This document shows positions 35,786 to 47,265 of a DNA stretch of 64,000 bases, piece after piece (position 1 is the first letter of the stretch; every line of letters starts with the position of its first letter). Origin of the DNA: Pseudisothecium myosuroides (Eukaryota > Streptophyta > Bryopsida > Hypnales > Lembophyllaceae). Both the position numbers and the translations under genes were made by a program. Where the stretch lies: positions 26,933,452 through 26,997,451 of the forward strand of contig OX637294.1 of NCBI GenBank assembly GCA_951799445.1, in the 5' to 3' direction. Below the pieces are notes generated by a model that was not told the origin of the DNA, searched no databases, and worked only from the letters and a program-made list of their open reading frames with translations.

Positions 35786-38149
35786 GCCTCACGTGAAGAA
35801 GCAGTGGCCACTTCGGTACCTGAAGCTGCAGCAACTACGAAGAGGTGTTAGAGCAACAGATCCGGCACAAACACGGAGCTGCTGAGAGATCTGGCCACAG
35901 AAGGACTCTCAGCGCGTGATTGACGTCTTCGTTGAAGCCTTCATGATGTTCTTCTGGTAATCTCTCTCTCCAGCCCAGAATTCGTGAACAGTGATGACGA
36001 AATAGGAACCTGAGACCGCGTGGTATATCCTTTTTTTTATGCCTCTCTTCACTGGCCTCCGGAGTAATTGTCTTCGGTCAAGTAGTCCAAGTATTTGTCT
36101 GGTTTGAGCGTTGGTAGCACCGATGGAGTTGGTCCACTGCCGAAGTGTTAGTCTAATGTACGGCAACCACGAGGGTTGGTGGTCAGAGGACGCGATCACA
36201 ACTGCCATGAAAAGGCCGTTTCATTCTCGTCAAGTACAGTAGTTCGTCACGTACGTGACGATCGTGTTTCCTCCTACTTCAGGCTACGAGCATACAGAGC
36301 ATAGTCAGACTTGTTTGCGGAGTTACATTGTTAGTGTTGAGCAAGTAAAGTGAAATGATCAGGTAGGCTACACTCCCATTCCCGTACAGCAGCACAACCC
36401 CGACTACGTGAAAAAAAGAATGTCATCGCATGCAGTGCACTTGTAATTGCATGCAAGTCGCATGCAAGAATGCTAACGTCTTGTTACAAATAACGGTAGA
36501 ATGTGTCTGAACAAAAGAATGTATAATGAAAATTTTGAAGATACAAAGCAACTTACCTTCCTTACAATTCTTACGGTCACTGATGGCAGTGTGTATTTTG
36601 TCTGCAGATGATCCAGACAACGCACAGCTACGAACCGGAAAGCATGAGCAGCATGAGAGCAGGGGAAGCTGACGGTGGAACAGGAGACCCAAAATCAATG
36701 ACATGACTACGGCATAGTTCAACACATGCGACTGATCACATGTGCAATTACTGATGTATACAGGAAGATGAAACAGTGAACAAAGAGGGCACTCTGTGAA
36801 ATGTGGACAGCAAAAGGGTTACGTTCGTATCGATTTCGGTAGTGAACATGTGTGCGTATTCTGTATTCTAGGGGAAAGAAACACTTCTTCTGATGCTCTC
36901 GTATGTGTAGTGTATGAGTGCTCTGCAAGTTCCATTATACGAACAACATCAGTGTGAGTGCCAGTGACGATGTTGCTGTGGCATGAGCATGGCTGCCCGA
37001 CACGAATGAGTGCTTTACAAGGTGATGTGCTTGAAAGGAAAAAAAATTTGGGGGGGGAAATCTGTAGTAGTTCTTGGCCATTATATGATATAGTACAAAA
37101 ACGGTGCATTCAATGTACAATGCGGCTCTGAATTAGAGTGAAGAAGTAGGTCTACTCTGTAGAGTTACGTTGCATGAATTATGTACAGGCGCTGTCTTCT
37201 CCTGTACAAAGTAGAAGTCATGAAATTCTAGAAGTTTCAGTTCTCTGCATTGAAGATCAGAGGGGATGGGAATGCTTTGAAAATTCGAAGTGTACTACTT
37301 GTCAATGACAAGTGACAAGTGTCATCGTTGTACTGTCCGTGACGGAGTGAAGGCTTGCTAAGATTCCACTTTTATTCCAAAATTCAGTCGGTACGTGGCA
37401 CCCAATGTGAATAAAAAAAGGTGGTAACTTGCACATGACGTCAGGAAGTTCCAGAGGGACTGACTGCCCGCAGTGAATAAAATAGCTTTGAAATTTTCAA
37501 CAACTTCCCAGCTTTTAAGTTCGGGCAAGAAGAAATTTCATATTTCTCAGACACCTCCCTGCCTTTCCATTTATCATAAATAGAGGACATCGTATTCTGG
37601 TACTGCTGACTCCATTTGGGATACCTAATACTGGCATCAACGTTCTCCAAAAAAATTGGATGAAAAACTGTTGCTAGGAAGGACTTATAGAACTTCTCCT
37701 CTGTCCGTCGTCCAGAAAATGGACGTCAGCGCGATAAGGGGTTAAACCACTGAAACTGTCACATAGGCGGACCTAAACTAAAATCTGTAAAAATCAGTAG
37801 TCATCAAATCAAAGTTAAATACGTGTCATTCAAATGCGTCAGCGATTCAGAAATAAACATTTATAGGACACATTTAGTGGTAATCTATGGCACAAAAATG
37901 GGAGCAAGGATGCTTTTGGATGTTTCTACCTTAGTAAGCGGTAAAATAGTTCTTAAATGATTGGAATTGGAAGAGTCTAGACATTGGTTGTTTGTCCGGA
38001 CAACCTTTTGGCTCCGAAAAATCATAGTAATTTCAATGTGGGGAATAAAATTACGGAAAATTTGCAGTCCCCATATTTCCTATCATTCTACATGGCAAAG
38101 ATTTGCATTGCCTCATACTCATAATGATCCATACATTAAGACAAGTTGT

Positions 38150-39100
38150 TTGTTTGTTTTGTTTTGTTTTGTTTGTCACGTTGAGATCTCTTGGACCATG
38201 CGTCCCCCGGTAGCACACTTGGTACCGTCGGAAAGCCCTCGGTGAGGAGGGGTACACGGGCTTGATTTTGTGGCGTTTGGACATGCCACGGGAAAGTTAT
38301 CAATTGTTGAGTTATTTTTGGATCTTAAAAATTATTAAATTATGCTAAATTATGTATCTTTTGAACCGTGTATCAATTTGTTATGTTTTTGGTATCATTG
38401 GAAAGCCCTTGATGAGGAGGGTGCATGGGCTTTGCTTTGTGGCATTTGGACCTACAGTGAGAAAGTTACGAATTTTTGAGTTATTTTTTGTTATTAAATG
38501 ACTTTTACTTTTGTTTTGGCTGTGGCAATGGCACAGGGCTACACTACCGTACGTAAAGGTCTGATTTGGCACTTGAGTGCCGGAAAAATTTACTTTTGGT
38601 GCGCAGATGGGTTCGGCAGGTGGGATATTCTAGGATATTCCAGAAATTCCCTTGTAATCTTCCAAAAATTTCACTTGTAAAATTTTCAAAAATTCAGACA
38701 TCCCAAAAAATACTTACTTTATGTCCAAATCTGACCTTCACGTAGGGTAGTCCATACCTTAAGTTTGGCTGTTTTGTTTTGTTTTGTTTGTTTTGTTTGT
38801 CACGTTGAGATCTCCCGGACCGTACGTTGCCCAGTGGCGTGCTTGGTATTGTCGGAAAGCCCTCATCGAGGAGGGGTGCACAGGCTTGGTTTCATGGTGT
38901 TTGGACCTATGGTGAGAAAGTTATGTATTTTTTAGTTATTTTTGGTTCTAAAAAATAAAAAAATTACTTTTACTTTTGTTTGGTTGTGGCAACGGCACAG
39001 GGCACGCTAGGGAAAGTTATTGAATTTCGAAGTTCTTATTGAATCAAAAAATTAGAAAATACCTTTTACTTTAGTTTTGACTATGGCAACGGCATAGGGC
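38150..39100. repeat. Diverged tandem repeats upstream of YJU2
   Basis: Three units share GGAAAGCCCT, then GAGGAGGG, then TTTGGAC, then GAGTTATTTTT, with GGAAAGCCCT at about 38,230, 38,400 and 38,854. Two are preceded by GTTTTGTTTGTCACGTTGAG. A related unit lies at about 18,270-18,500 (GAGGAGGGTTGTACGG). Non-coding and of unknown type. Confidence 0.7.
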
Positions 39101-39129
39101 ACACTACGGTATTGCCTGATCTGTCTGAA

Positions 39130-39510
39130 AATCGCTCAACAGTGTCGGTTTTCTTAGTTTTAGTTTCGTGACTTGGCGTGCACTTTCCTTATGAGCGGTT
39201 TCCGCGAGACTTCCCTCGCGGGATAGTGAAGACCTCAGAGTCTCGGATTTAGGGTTTTTCTTTCGTTTCAGAACGCCTTCGGAACCAAGACGGGCGTCTT
39301 GCACCTCGACGCTGCGGAATCTCACGGGCGGAGGTTTTTTCTCGCCGTAGCTCGTTTTTTATTTCACTTCAGTAAGTTTGTTTCTTCGATTCGCGACGTC
39401 TAAGAGATTTTTTTTGGAGTATTTTGGAGTATTTTGGAGTATTTTAGAGCTCTCTGGAGCTTTAATTGCGAACTTTAGTTTTCGTTGGTTGATGATCTTA
39501 AAGGTAAATC
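39130..39510 (-). repeat. YJU2 5'-flank segment, paralogue of 12,245-12,568
   Basis: Inverted match to 12,245-12,568. On the minus strand it keeps an open frame (from 39,325) with GSEGVLKRKKNPKSETLRSS, close to the peptide of the other copy. TTGGAGTATT is repeated three times at about 39,415-39,445, but only once in the other copy. A plausible plus-strand donor (AAAG, then GTAAAT at 39,504) suggests part of it is a non-coding YJU2 first exon. Confidence 0.6.
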
Positions 39511-40034
39511 CGCTTGAACAGAAATCGTGGTTGGCTAGGCGCAGATGGCATGCTTACCTGTGCTGTACGAAATTGACGTAACATGATCTTGTTTGAACAA
39601 AATGTCTAGGGTTTGAGAACTTAGTGTTGGATTGTCGATGCTTCGTTTTCGAAGTATGTGGAGTTTCTTATTTGCCGTATGCTGTAGCTCTTCGAATTGC
39701 CTGGGATGATTACATTTGTTTAATTGCTTACATACTCTGTGGGATCATCTTGCTTCTGAGTTGGGAAATGAGTTTGGAAGTCGTTGTGTTATTCTGGTGG
39801 TAGTTGGTTGTTGAGGTGCGGGTTGTAGGATGGTACAGTAGTGCTGTTAGGGTTTCTGGTGTACTCCGTCGTTCCAAACTGTTCCGAGTGACGTGTTTAT
39901 GGACAGAAGTCAAGAATACTGCCTTAAGTTTCGGAGATTCTTGTTTTTGTGGACCATTATCCAATAATCTGGTCACCATTCTAATAATGATTTATACATG
40001 ACAGTTGGATTGAGGGAGAGCGGAGGAGGGCAAG

Positions 40035-42902
40035 ATGGGAGAACGGAAGGTTTTGAACAAGTATTATCCGCCGGACTTTGATCCGGCGAAGATACCCAGG
40101 CGGAAGCAGCCTAAGAATTTGCAGATCAAGGTGCGCATGATGCTTCCCATGAGCATCCGATGCAATACATGCGGGAACTATATCTACAAGGGTACCAAGT
40201 TCAATTCCCGCAAGGAGGACGTCGAAGGGGAGGTCAGTACAAAACCCTTGCCGTATCTATGCCTGCCTGCCTGTAAAGAGATGAATTTTGGGGCTCATTA
40301 TGTGGAAGACCAATGAGGCTGACCTGATTTGTGAGGCAGTAATGATCTCTTGGTTGAGTCATCCATTAGAGTGCATATTAGGCCGTTGAGATAGTGGTGT
40401 GTGGAATTTTGATGAATCGTAGTTGTGGAGATTATGGCGCATTTTCCTAACAAGGCCTCTTGTCTTTTTGTTGCAGACATACTTGGGAATTCAAATCTTT
40501 CGGTTTTACTTCAAGTGCAGCAAGTGCTCAGCCGAACTGACTATGAAGACCGACCCGCAAAATAGTGACTACACCATGGAAGCTGGGGCGTCTCGTAATT
40601 ATGAGCCTTGGCGAGCCACCGATGAGGTTTGTCCTTGAGTTGTATCATGTTTGTGTGTCGTTGCCAACATGTGAACGTTTCAGTGCAGTTTGCTGTATTC
40701 TTTGCGATCTGCATCTGTGAATAGGGTGGCGAATTGACCTTATTATGTCGTGGTTGGCAGGCGACAGACGAGGCCGTGAAGAAAAGAGAGACAGAGGAGC
40801 TGGGTGACGCAATGAAGGCACTGGAGAATCGGACCTTGGATTCCAAGCAGGAGATGGACATTATGGCTGCATTGGACGAAATGAAATCTATGCGGGTATG
40901 CTGTTTGGCTTTTTTTGTTCGATATCTGTATAACCTCTTCAAACATGAGATGAACGCTGAATTAATTTCTGTACGTGTTCAAGATTTTCTGTTTGCAAAT
41001 GCAGCTTGTAATTCTGAACGAAGGAAGTTCCTTGATATGCAAGCAGATTCTCCTCTGAATCCACTTGCAGGAACAGCTTGAAAACAAGTTCGACCGTGTC
41101 TTTGTTTATGTGCTGTTTTTGGAATTCTTGCATGTAGCTTACATTGTGTTCTTCCTTTGGTGCAGTCCCGGCATGCAACTGTTGGTATCGAGGACATGAT
41201 GGCAGCTCTTCGTCGCACAGCCGCTGAGAGGGTAATTTTACTGGTCAATTAAACTCGTTTTGCGAACGTCATATGACAGCATGCAAATACTTCATCATGA
41301 TGTTGTTGCGCATTATCTACTGGTTTTTGAGTTGTTCAAGAGACCATTTGATCTCTGCTCTGCATGTCACTTGTCTATTACATGTCCTAAGACATTTTGC
41401 GGCACTTCGATTGTTTTCAGTTCTAGTTGAAATAGTTTCTGACATACATGGGCTGTAATGCGTCCTTATTTCTGCATTGCATTCTCAGCAGCACTATTCT
41501 GAACTTCACATTTCAGGAGAAGGAAATGGAGGAGCAAGATGAAGCAATATTAAAATCAGTTGTATTTCAGGTATTTGCTGCAATTAGTTGTACAGAGACT
41601 GATCTTTTATGAATTACCGGTAGTCTTGTTTTATGTTCTTGATCTGGCCGAGCTTCCATTATTACGTTTGAACTGCTTGTGCTGTATGTTCTTCGAATTT
41701 CGTGGAGTTGATTGGACATGCTATTATTTGTGAAGTTATTGTTTACCTGCTTGCTACGTTTATCACTTAGTTCTCTTGCTCACACGGTGCTTACCCTTGA
41801 CAGAATTCTAGCAAATTCGTGCGACGTATTGATGATGCCGAGCTGGAAGAGTATTATTCGGACGAGGAAAGCCCACCTCGTCCTTCCGAGACACTAGAGG
41901 GTAGAGATCTTACGAAGGTATGCCTTTTGTAACCCTTATCCAATACTGTCCTTCTTTTTCATTTTGAAGATATCGTCACTGCTTGAAGGTACAAGGGCAG
42001 TGTGAACTTCTCGGCTTGTGAACCCTTCCACTTATGGTTATGCTTGTTTTTAGCTGGAATGAGCAGTTACTAGGGAATTGTCCTCATGGTCCTCAGAACG
42101 ACAGGAATTAAATGGATTGAGCTGCGGCACCTTGATGCCCAAGGCTCTCTGCAAGATTGAGGCTCGTGTAGTTGTGGGTGACTAGTGGAGTTTAAGGGGG
42201 CTTTGAATTTTCGCTCCATGAACGGCCATACATGTGTTAACCAGAAGTGTTTACTTTCTTTGTCTCTTACAGAGAAGAAAGATTGAAGCAGAGCTACCTG
42301 TCAGCAGTGGTACAGGGCAAGTACAAGCGACTGAAGTACTTCCCAACGGGATGCCAGAACCAGAAGCTAAAGGTAAGGTTATTCTTCTGAAGGGTTGGTA
42401 GAGCGTCTATGTTATTTTGTTGCAGTGACAGCTCAGTCTTGTCCACTCGCATCATGATCACTGAATAAGGCATCTTTAATCTTATGCATAATATGCTGTA
42501 GAGTTTTGTGACGACTTCATTTTTTTGGGAAGGAATCTTTAGCACTTGGTGAGCAAAAAATCAATATTTCTATGTGTAAATAGCTCAGTAGCCGGTAGTT
42601 CTTTCAAATTTTCTGCGTGTGTGACCTTGCAAGATGTCTAACTCTTGTTTACTGGTTCATCTGCAGGTAGCAATGGTAGTACGAAGGCCTCATCGTTCGC
42701 TTTGAGAATGAAACCAGTGGCATTCAACATCAAGCCAAAAAAAGGTTCCGTCTCAACATCAACAAAACAGCTGCCCAAAGATGCGGTTGATGATCAAGTT
42801 ACAGTTGTACCAAAGGTTTCCGTCAAAGAGGATGATCCACAATCCAATAGTGTTGTGACTTCCCTTGGTTTGGCATACGGTAGTGATGATGATTCTGAAT
42901 AG
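40035..42902 (+). CDS. YJU2: YJU2/CWC16 splicing factor (CCDC94 family)
   Basis: Eight exons fit in phase: 40,035-40,232; 40,477-40,626; 40,761-40,895; 41,166-41,231; 41,517-41,570; 41,804-41,917; 42,273-42,372; 42,667-42,902. They give 350 residues from [17 protein letters not shown], the conserved family start. The zinc-binding core has Cys43 and Cys46 ([13 protein letters not shown]) and Cys80 and Cys83 (FKCSKC). It continues with [10 protein letters not shown] and [20 protein letters not shown], the conserved family region, and the tail ends in an acidic GSDDDSE. YJU2 acts in the nucleus as a step-one spliceosome factor that promotes branching after PRP2 action. Length and architecture are normal for the plant family. 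The exon 2/3 junction gives a repeated ATDE, which could be altered by a nearby alternative site. Confidence 0.95.
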
Positions 42903-43185
42903 CATCCACTACTTGCACCAGTCTGTTATATATGATGTGATGTATTCTTTATCTGAATTACTGTTTCTCAGTAATGAATTCGGCAGAAATTTAAAACTGC
43001 AAGACTCATTGCCGAAATTTCTGTAAAGGATAAATTTAACACTAGATGGCAGCATCTAAGGTAAACCAGCCCATCGCCGTTTGCTGGCCAATTCTGTTTC
43101 CCTACTTTTGGCCTCAATTCTGTTCACTGCAAAATCCAAATCCGCTCATTTTCTCACACTTTCAGTGCATTAATGCTAAAAGAGG

Positions 43186-44385
43186 TACACTAAAATTGGT
43201 AAATAGTGTTGGCAACACTAATTGTCCCACCTAACACTAATTGTGATTTGCAAGGTTAGTGTTAGATCATTATTTACCAAATCTAACACTATTTTAGCTC
43301 GATAGTAAAATCAGATGAATGATAGAGAGAGTCAGAATTTTTACGAGAGCGCATTTAGTGTTAGATGGGAACTAAATGAAATGCTGAAATAGACAATGAG
43401 ATGCTGAAAAATGCTGAATTGCTGAAATAAATAAATGAAATGCTGAATTGCTGTGAGAAAATGCTGAATTGGTGAAAAAATGCTGAAAAATGCTAAAATA
43501 AAAAAGTGGCGACCAAAAAAAAAAAAAAAACTATTTTTCAGAGGAAATAGAGGAGAGAAAGACAAATCCAATGGTATCACCCAGTGTTCAATCACATACA
43601 TCAAAAAAAAGATATAGGCAACGGAAGTTTGAAATTTGAAATCAAGCGGCAAAGGAATCGGCGGGAAACCACGAAGTATATACCCCCCCCTCCCCCCCCC
43701 TAGAAGGAGCCTCTTTCAAGTGATAGAACAAAGAGCTCCTTCACCTCTTCTTTCACAATGTCTCCACCGGACAAGGGAAAATGAAAGTATTTTAAGAGAA
43801 GGAATTGGATGGCAAGAGGTGTGGTAAACACAGTTTTCCAAGGAAGGGCCAAAGGTTGACGGCAAGAGGCGGAAAACACAGTTTCCTAGGGAAGATCCAG
43901 AGCATGACGGCAAGAGGCGGAAAACACAGTTTGCCAGGGAAGGGGCAGATTTTGACGGCGGGAGGAAAGTGCCCCAACACTATTTACACATAAGTTGGAA
44001 AATAGTGTTGGGGGGTAAAAACAGGGAACAACACTACACTTAATAGGGTATTTAGTGTTGGATTACATTTAGTGTAATTACCACCCTACTTGACCCTACA
44101 CTAAATGTCAATTTTAGGACGATTAGTGTAGTGCTAAACTTCAATGCGCCGCCTTTGCCTTCTCTTCCCTTCTACCTTCCTTTAATAAGTTCTAACACTA
44201 AATGTAAACATTTTCAGATTTCAGATTTACCATAGAGTATATTTAATGTTAGAAATTACATTTAATGTTACTTACTTCAGTAGGCTTAATGATATTTAGT
44301 GTCATGGTTCGCAAATAGTGTTGCCAACACTAAATACCCTATTTAGTGTAATTATCACCCAACACTATTTACCAATTTTAGTGTA
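43186..44385. mobile_element. 1.2-kb element with perfect 27-bp terminal inverted repeats
   Basis: 43,186-43,212 (TACACTAAAATTGGTAAATA and on) is the exact inverted match of 44,359-44,385. Many short motifs near both ends (AACACTATTTACC, TTTAGTGTTGG, ACACTAAATG) repeat in both orientations, as the subterminal repeats of CACTA elements do. The ends start CACTA after two bases, but I see no clean 3-bp target duplication. The interior holds a 48-bp tandem repeat and a C-rich tract; no transposase. Confidence 0.8.
43811..43956. repeat. Three tandem units of 48-50 bp
   Basis: Units start GGCAAGAGG at 43,811 (50 bp), 43,861 and 43,909 (48 bp each). Each contains AAACACAGTTT or a close variant and ends TTGAC or ATGAC. 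They lie inside the terminal-inverted-repeat element. Confidence 0.9.
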
Positions 44386-44700
44386 GTGTGTCAATCCTTC
44401 ATTGGTGGGAACTCAAGTGCCAATAGATACACATCAAGGCAGTAATGGGTTGTTTATAAGACATTTTTGACCCGTCTATGAGAAGTTTTATAATTTTAGG
44501 GCAGACCACTTCAAATTCATAGATCGGAAAATTATAATTCCACTTGGGTTTGATTCATGAAACAAGGGCACACCTTATCTTGGAATTGGCCCCAGGATAC
44601 TCAGATTTCAAATCAGGGTGGTAATAGGCTTGTCTACCTTACATAATCCTATGTCTGCCCACTGGAGAAGCTGACATGTTTTGACCTACAACCACCTTTG

Positions 44701-46735
44701 TCATCCCCTTGTTTTGACGTGGGCTGATGCTCGATTTCTCATCTTCTGCAACTTAGGATCTTTTTCAACTGATTCAGTTTCATCTTCCTCCTGCACACGG
44801 AAATTCTTGCAAATTAGGGAGAAAACATGCAAGCTGAGTCAACGTCAAAGTCGCAAATGGTATGACTGCACATGAAGTACAGTACATTGCATTTAGTTCG
44901 TAATATCGGTAACCTGCAGATCATTGTTAAGTGCCCCAATGGTCAAAAAGGCATCCATTCGGACAATTAGAGGTTAAGTAATACCGGTCGGCATGTATAA
45001 CATGCTACTACTAGTAGATCACCATTGCCGACCATTACAAGCCGGTACCAAAACAGTGTTCAGGCGTCAGCAAGTATTGACAAGTAGCAACAATCATGAC
45101 GAGGTCTCCTTGTAGATTCATCACCTGCATCTAATCTGTCATCGATGTAAGCTTTGAAACCACTCTACATCATCAGAAACCTTGTCAGTGGTCTCTGTTT
45201 GCGAATCATCTTCATCCTCGAAGAGCTCTTCCTCCCCAGTCCCCAGAGCTTTTCATCACCTTCAACTGTCTCAACAAACTGCAAAAGGAAAATTATGTAA
45301 TAAGCACACGGGATAAAAACATGATCTGATCGACAGTAGGTCCTGATGCACACGCATATCATTGGTTGCCTAACTCACCTCACCCAAGTAAAGCAGCTCC
45401 TGTGATTGCAACATACTAAACTTAACAAATCACAGAAAGGAAGCAAATGAAAATGAAGGTTAGTACAACCTTAAGTGTGATCTTCTCCCTTGTGAAACTG
45501 CTGACCTTCTACAAGGACTCTAGATCTTTAGTTTGCGAGTGCATCCACTTGCTTCGAGACCTTTTCAAAGGACTCTGTTCCTCCAGCCACTGCCTCGAAG
45601 TCAGGTCATCCATCACCCTCCCCTTCATCACCATCTAGATTTTCGGCCTCCGACAATCCCTTAGAAAATTGGATTTCTGGTGAGGAATAATTGAGAGCTG
45701 CTTCACGTGCAAACCCAACTCGAAAACAGAAAAACTCAACTAATCGAAGTATTACAGGACGTCAAGAAATATGCTCCATAACTACTGTATATATCTTAAC
45801 CAGATACAAATTTGAAACACAATGGAATAGGGAAGATATCACGAGAGCAATAAATAGAATTTGTAAACCGACATGAACTCACCGTGCAAGCACAACCATC
45901 GAATTGTGACCTTAGAGGGAAAGTCGGCATATGTCATAAATGAGGGCACTGCATAGGAAAGCCCTTGACAAGGGTCATGAGAGCATACTGCCGATTCCAA
46001 TCTACTACCCTTGGAACAGAAAATCCATGATCTCCCAGTGCCTGGAAGAAGAAATCGCAGGTCCAACAGTTTTAAGAGGTATATTATGCAATATGCCATC
46101 TCAGTAAAAATGACAGGCGAAGCACCATAACCATGGCATACTCCACAATGACAAGCGCAAGGTTTAAGTGAAATTAAACAAACGCATGCCAAATAAAAAG
46201 GAACTTCAACATCATACTTGTACTCTCGTATGGGTTACCTGCAGATGTTTTTAGAAGACTAAACACAGTGATCCATAATGGAACATTGACCTCACCTCAT
46301 GAAAGCATATTCCTCAAGAGCTCCCAGTCACGAAAGATACAACCAACTCGAGCTATTAACTTACAGTGCTTCAAAACAATCTCGCTTTGACTTGACGGCC
46401 TAACTTACGCAACTTCTGGGGTTTTGACACAATGAAAGAGATTTCATTGCAAGTGTAAAATATAATACAACAAAACCCAGCCGAATTAGGTCAACAAGTA
46501 AGGTTCAACAGAACACAAGTAATAAGGCGGGAGCAAGGAGAAGCGTGAGGCGCCATTAGAAGCCCTCCTGACACCCAACTCAATGCACCCGCCCTCTGAA
46601 GTGCAAAGGGCCAAGAGAGAACCCACATGGGCTGGCTATCAAAGACGTTCAGAGAAGCATTGGGTAACCTATGCACCTCCAAGACCATAGTCTCCCCTTC
46701 TGGAGTCACCACCTCACATATGGAGGTGTGAGACT
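44701..46735 (-). pseudogene. RIO2: RIO2 atypical protein kinase, decayed copy
   Basis: Minus-strand fragments appear in RIO2 order. 46,735-46,664 reads ICEVVTPEGETMVLEVHRL, the N-lobe strand where the ATP-binding Lys is expected; this copy has Glu. 46,041-45,935 reads ALGDHGFSVPRVVDWNRQYA followed by LMTLVKGFPMQ, the hinge region, then a stop. 45,680-45,529 reads LDGDEGEGDG, stop, PDFEAVAGGTESFEKVSKQV, the post-kinase segment; the TGA is explained by a CGA change. 45,255-45,139 and 44,790-44,701 are acidic tail pieces (GEEELFEDEDDSQTETTD, EEDETESVEKDPKLQKM). The winged-helix N-terminus and the catalytic loop are not found. Intron-like spacers remain, so this is a duplicated gene that decayed, not a processed copy. 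Functional RIO2 is a 40S ribosome assembly ATPase. Confidence 0.75.
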
Positions 46736-47036
46736 TCGATGTTAGCAAAGGTATGTGACAATATAGAAAACAGGGTTTACAAACCCTAAATTTCAGCAAT
46801 CTGATCATTTATTAACGATATCTAATGAGTTGGGGACCAAGTTCGGGGGTGAACTAGAGATTCAACCATATTGTTTCTAGTAAAAGCCTGCGCACGTACT
46901 CTAAACTGTACTTGAATCTTTAGAAAACAGATTGCGCAGCACAAGGAAATAACAAGCTTATGAAATGTGACAGAAGGCAGGACTGCAGGAGCTCTAAAAT
47001 TGAAAACAAATTGGAAAAAATTGGAAGCTGCAATGG

Positions 47037-47214
47037 TCAAATTCGTTAAATTGGCGTGATTCAGAGCGCCAAATTGTGACATTCAAGAGCTCAGAGCTCA
47101 AAAAACTACTAAAGAAAACTAAAGAAAACTTAGGACTGGTCAAAATCTGAGGTTCCAGGCGGGCGGCTAGAAAGTGCCAATCTCACTGAAATTTCGCCAT
47201 TTTAACGAACTTGA
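47037..47214. mobile_element. 178-bp MITE-like element
   Basis: TCAAATTCGTTAAATTGGCG at the left end is matched by the inverted right end TCAAGTTCGTTAAAATGGCG, 18 of 20. The right end also shares AGTGCCAA and TTAAAATGGCG with the MITE in the thioredoxin-like intron, so the two may be related. It lies about 50 bases past the stop of the Ser-rich gene, in its likely 3' region. Confidence 0.7.
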
Positions 47215-47265
47215 CGTTTGCAGCACCTGAATGAACCCGGGAAGAGAACAGGGTGACTAACTAAG

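Larger units (their letters stand above)
31440..37745 (-). mobile_element. piggyBac element, 6.3 kb, with TTAA at both ends
   Basis: TTAA at 31,440-31,443 and 37,742-37,745 flanks an insert with ends CCCTTTAGTGGTC and, inverted, CCCCTTATCGCGC. Each end also has a short palindrome about 16-20 bases inside: GTCTTCAAGAC near 31,461, and CGTCCA...TGGACG near 37,709-37,726. The element carries a broken piggyBac transposase on the minus strand. Both borders agree with the paralogous empty site at 12.79 kb. piggyBac inserts at TTAA and excises precisely, so this copy is bounded exactly. It is larger than most, with about 1.4 kb at the left end and 1.9 kb at the right end showing no recognised gene. 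Confidence 0.9.
31262..37945 (+). repeat. Dispersed repeat R5, copy split by piggyBac
   Basis: 31,262-31,440 and 37,746-37,945 are the two halves of one repeat, as shown by the continuous copy at 12,620-12,975. The left half ends GTGCCAATTCCT and the right half begins ACCACTGAAACTG. The uninterrupted copy reads GCCGGCTCCCTAGACCACT. Confidence 0.85.

Noticed and set aside
46822..47082. 86-codon minus-strand frame between the RIO2 remnant and the Ser-rich gene
   Set aside because: No similarity to the RIO2 N-terminus, and it overlaps a MITE-like end.
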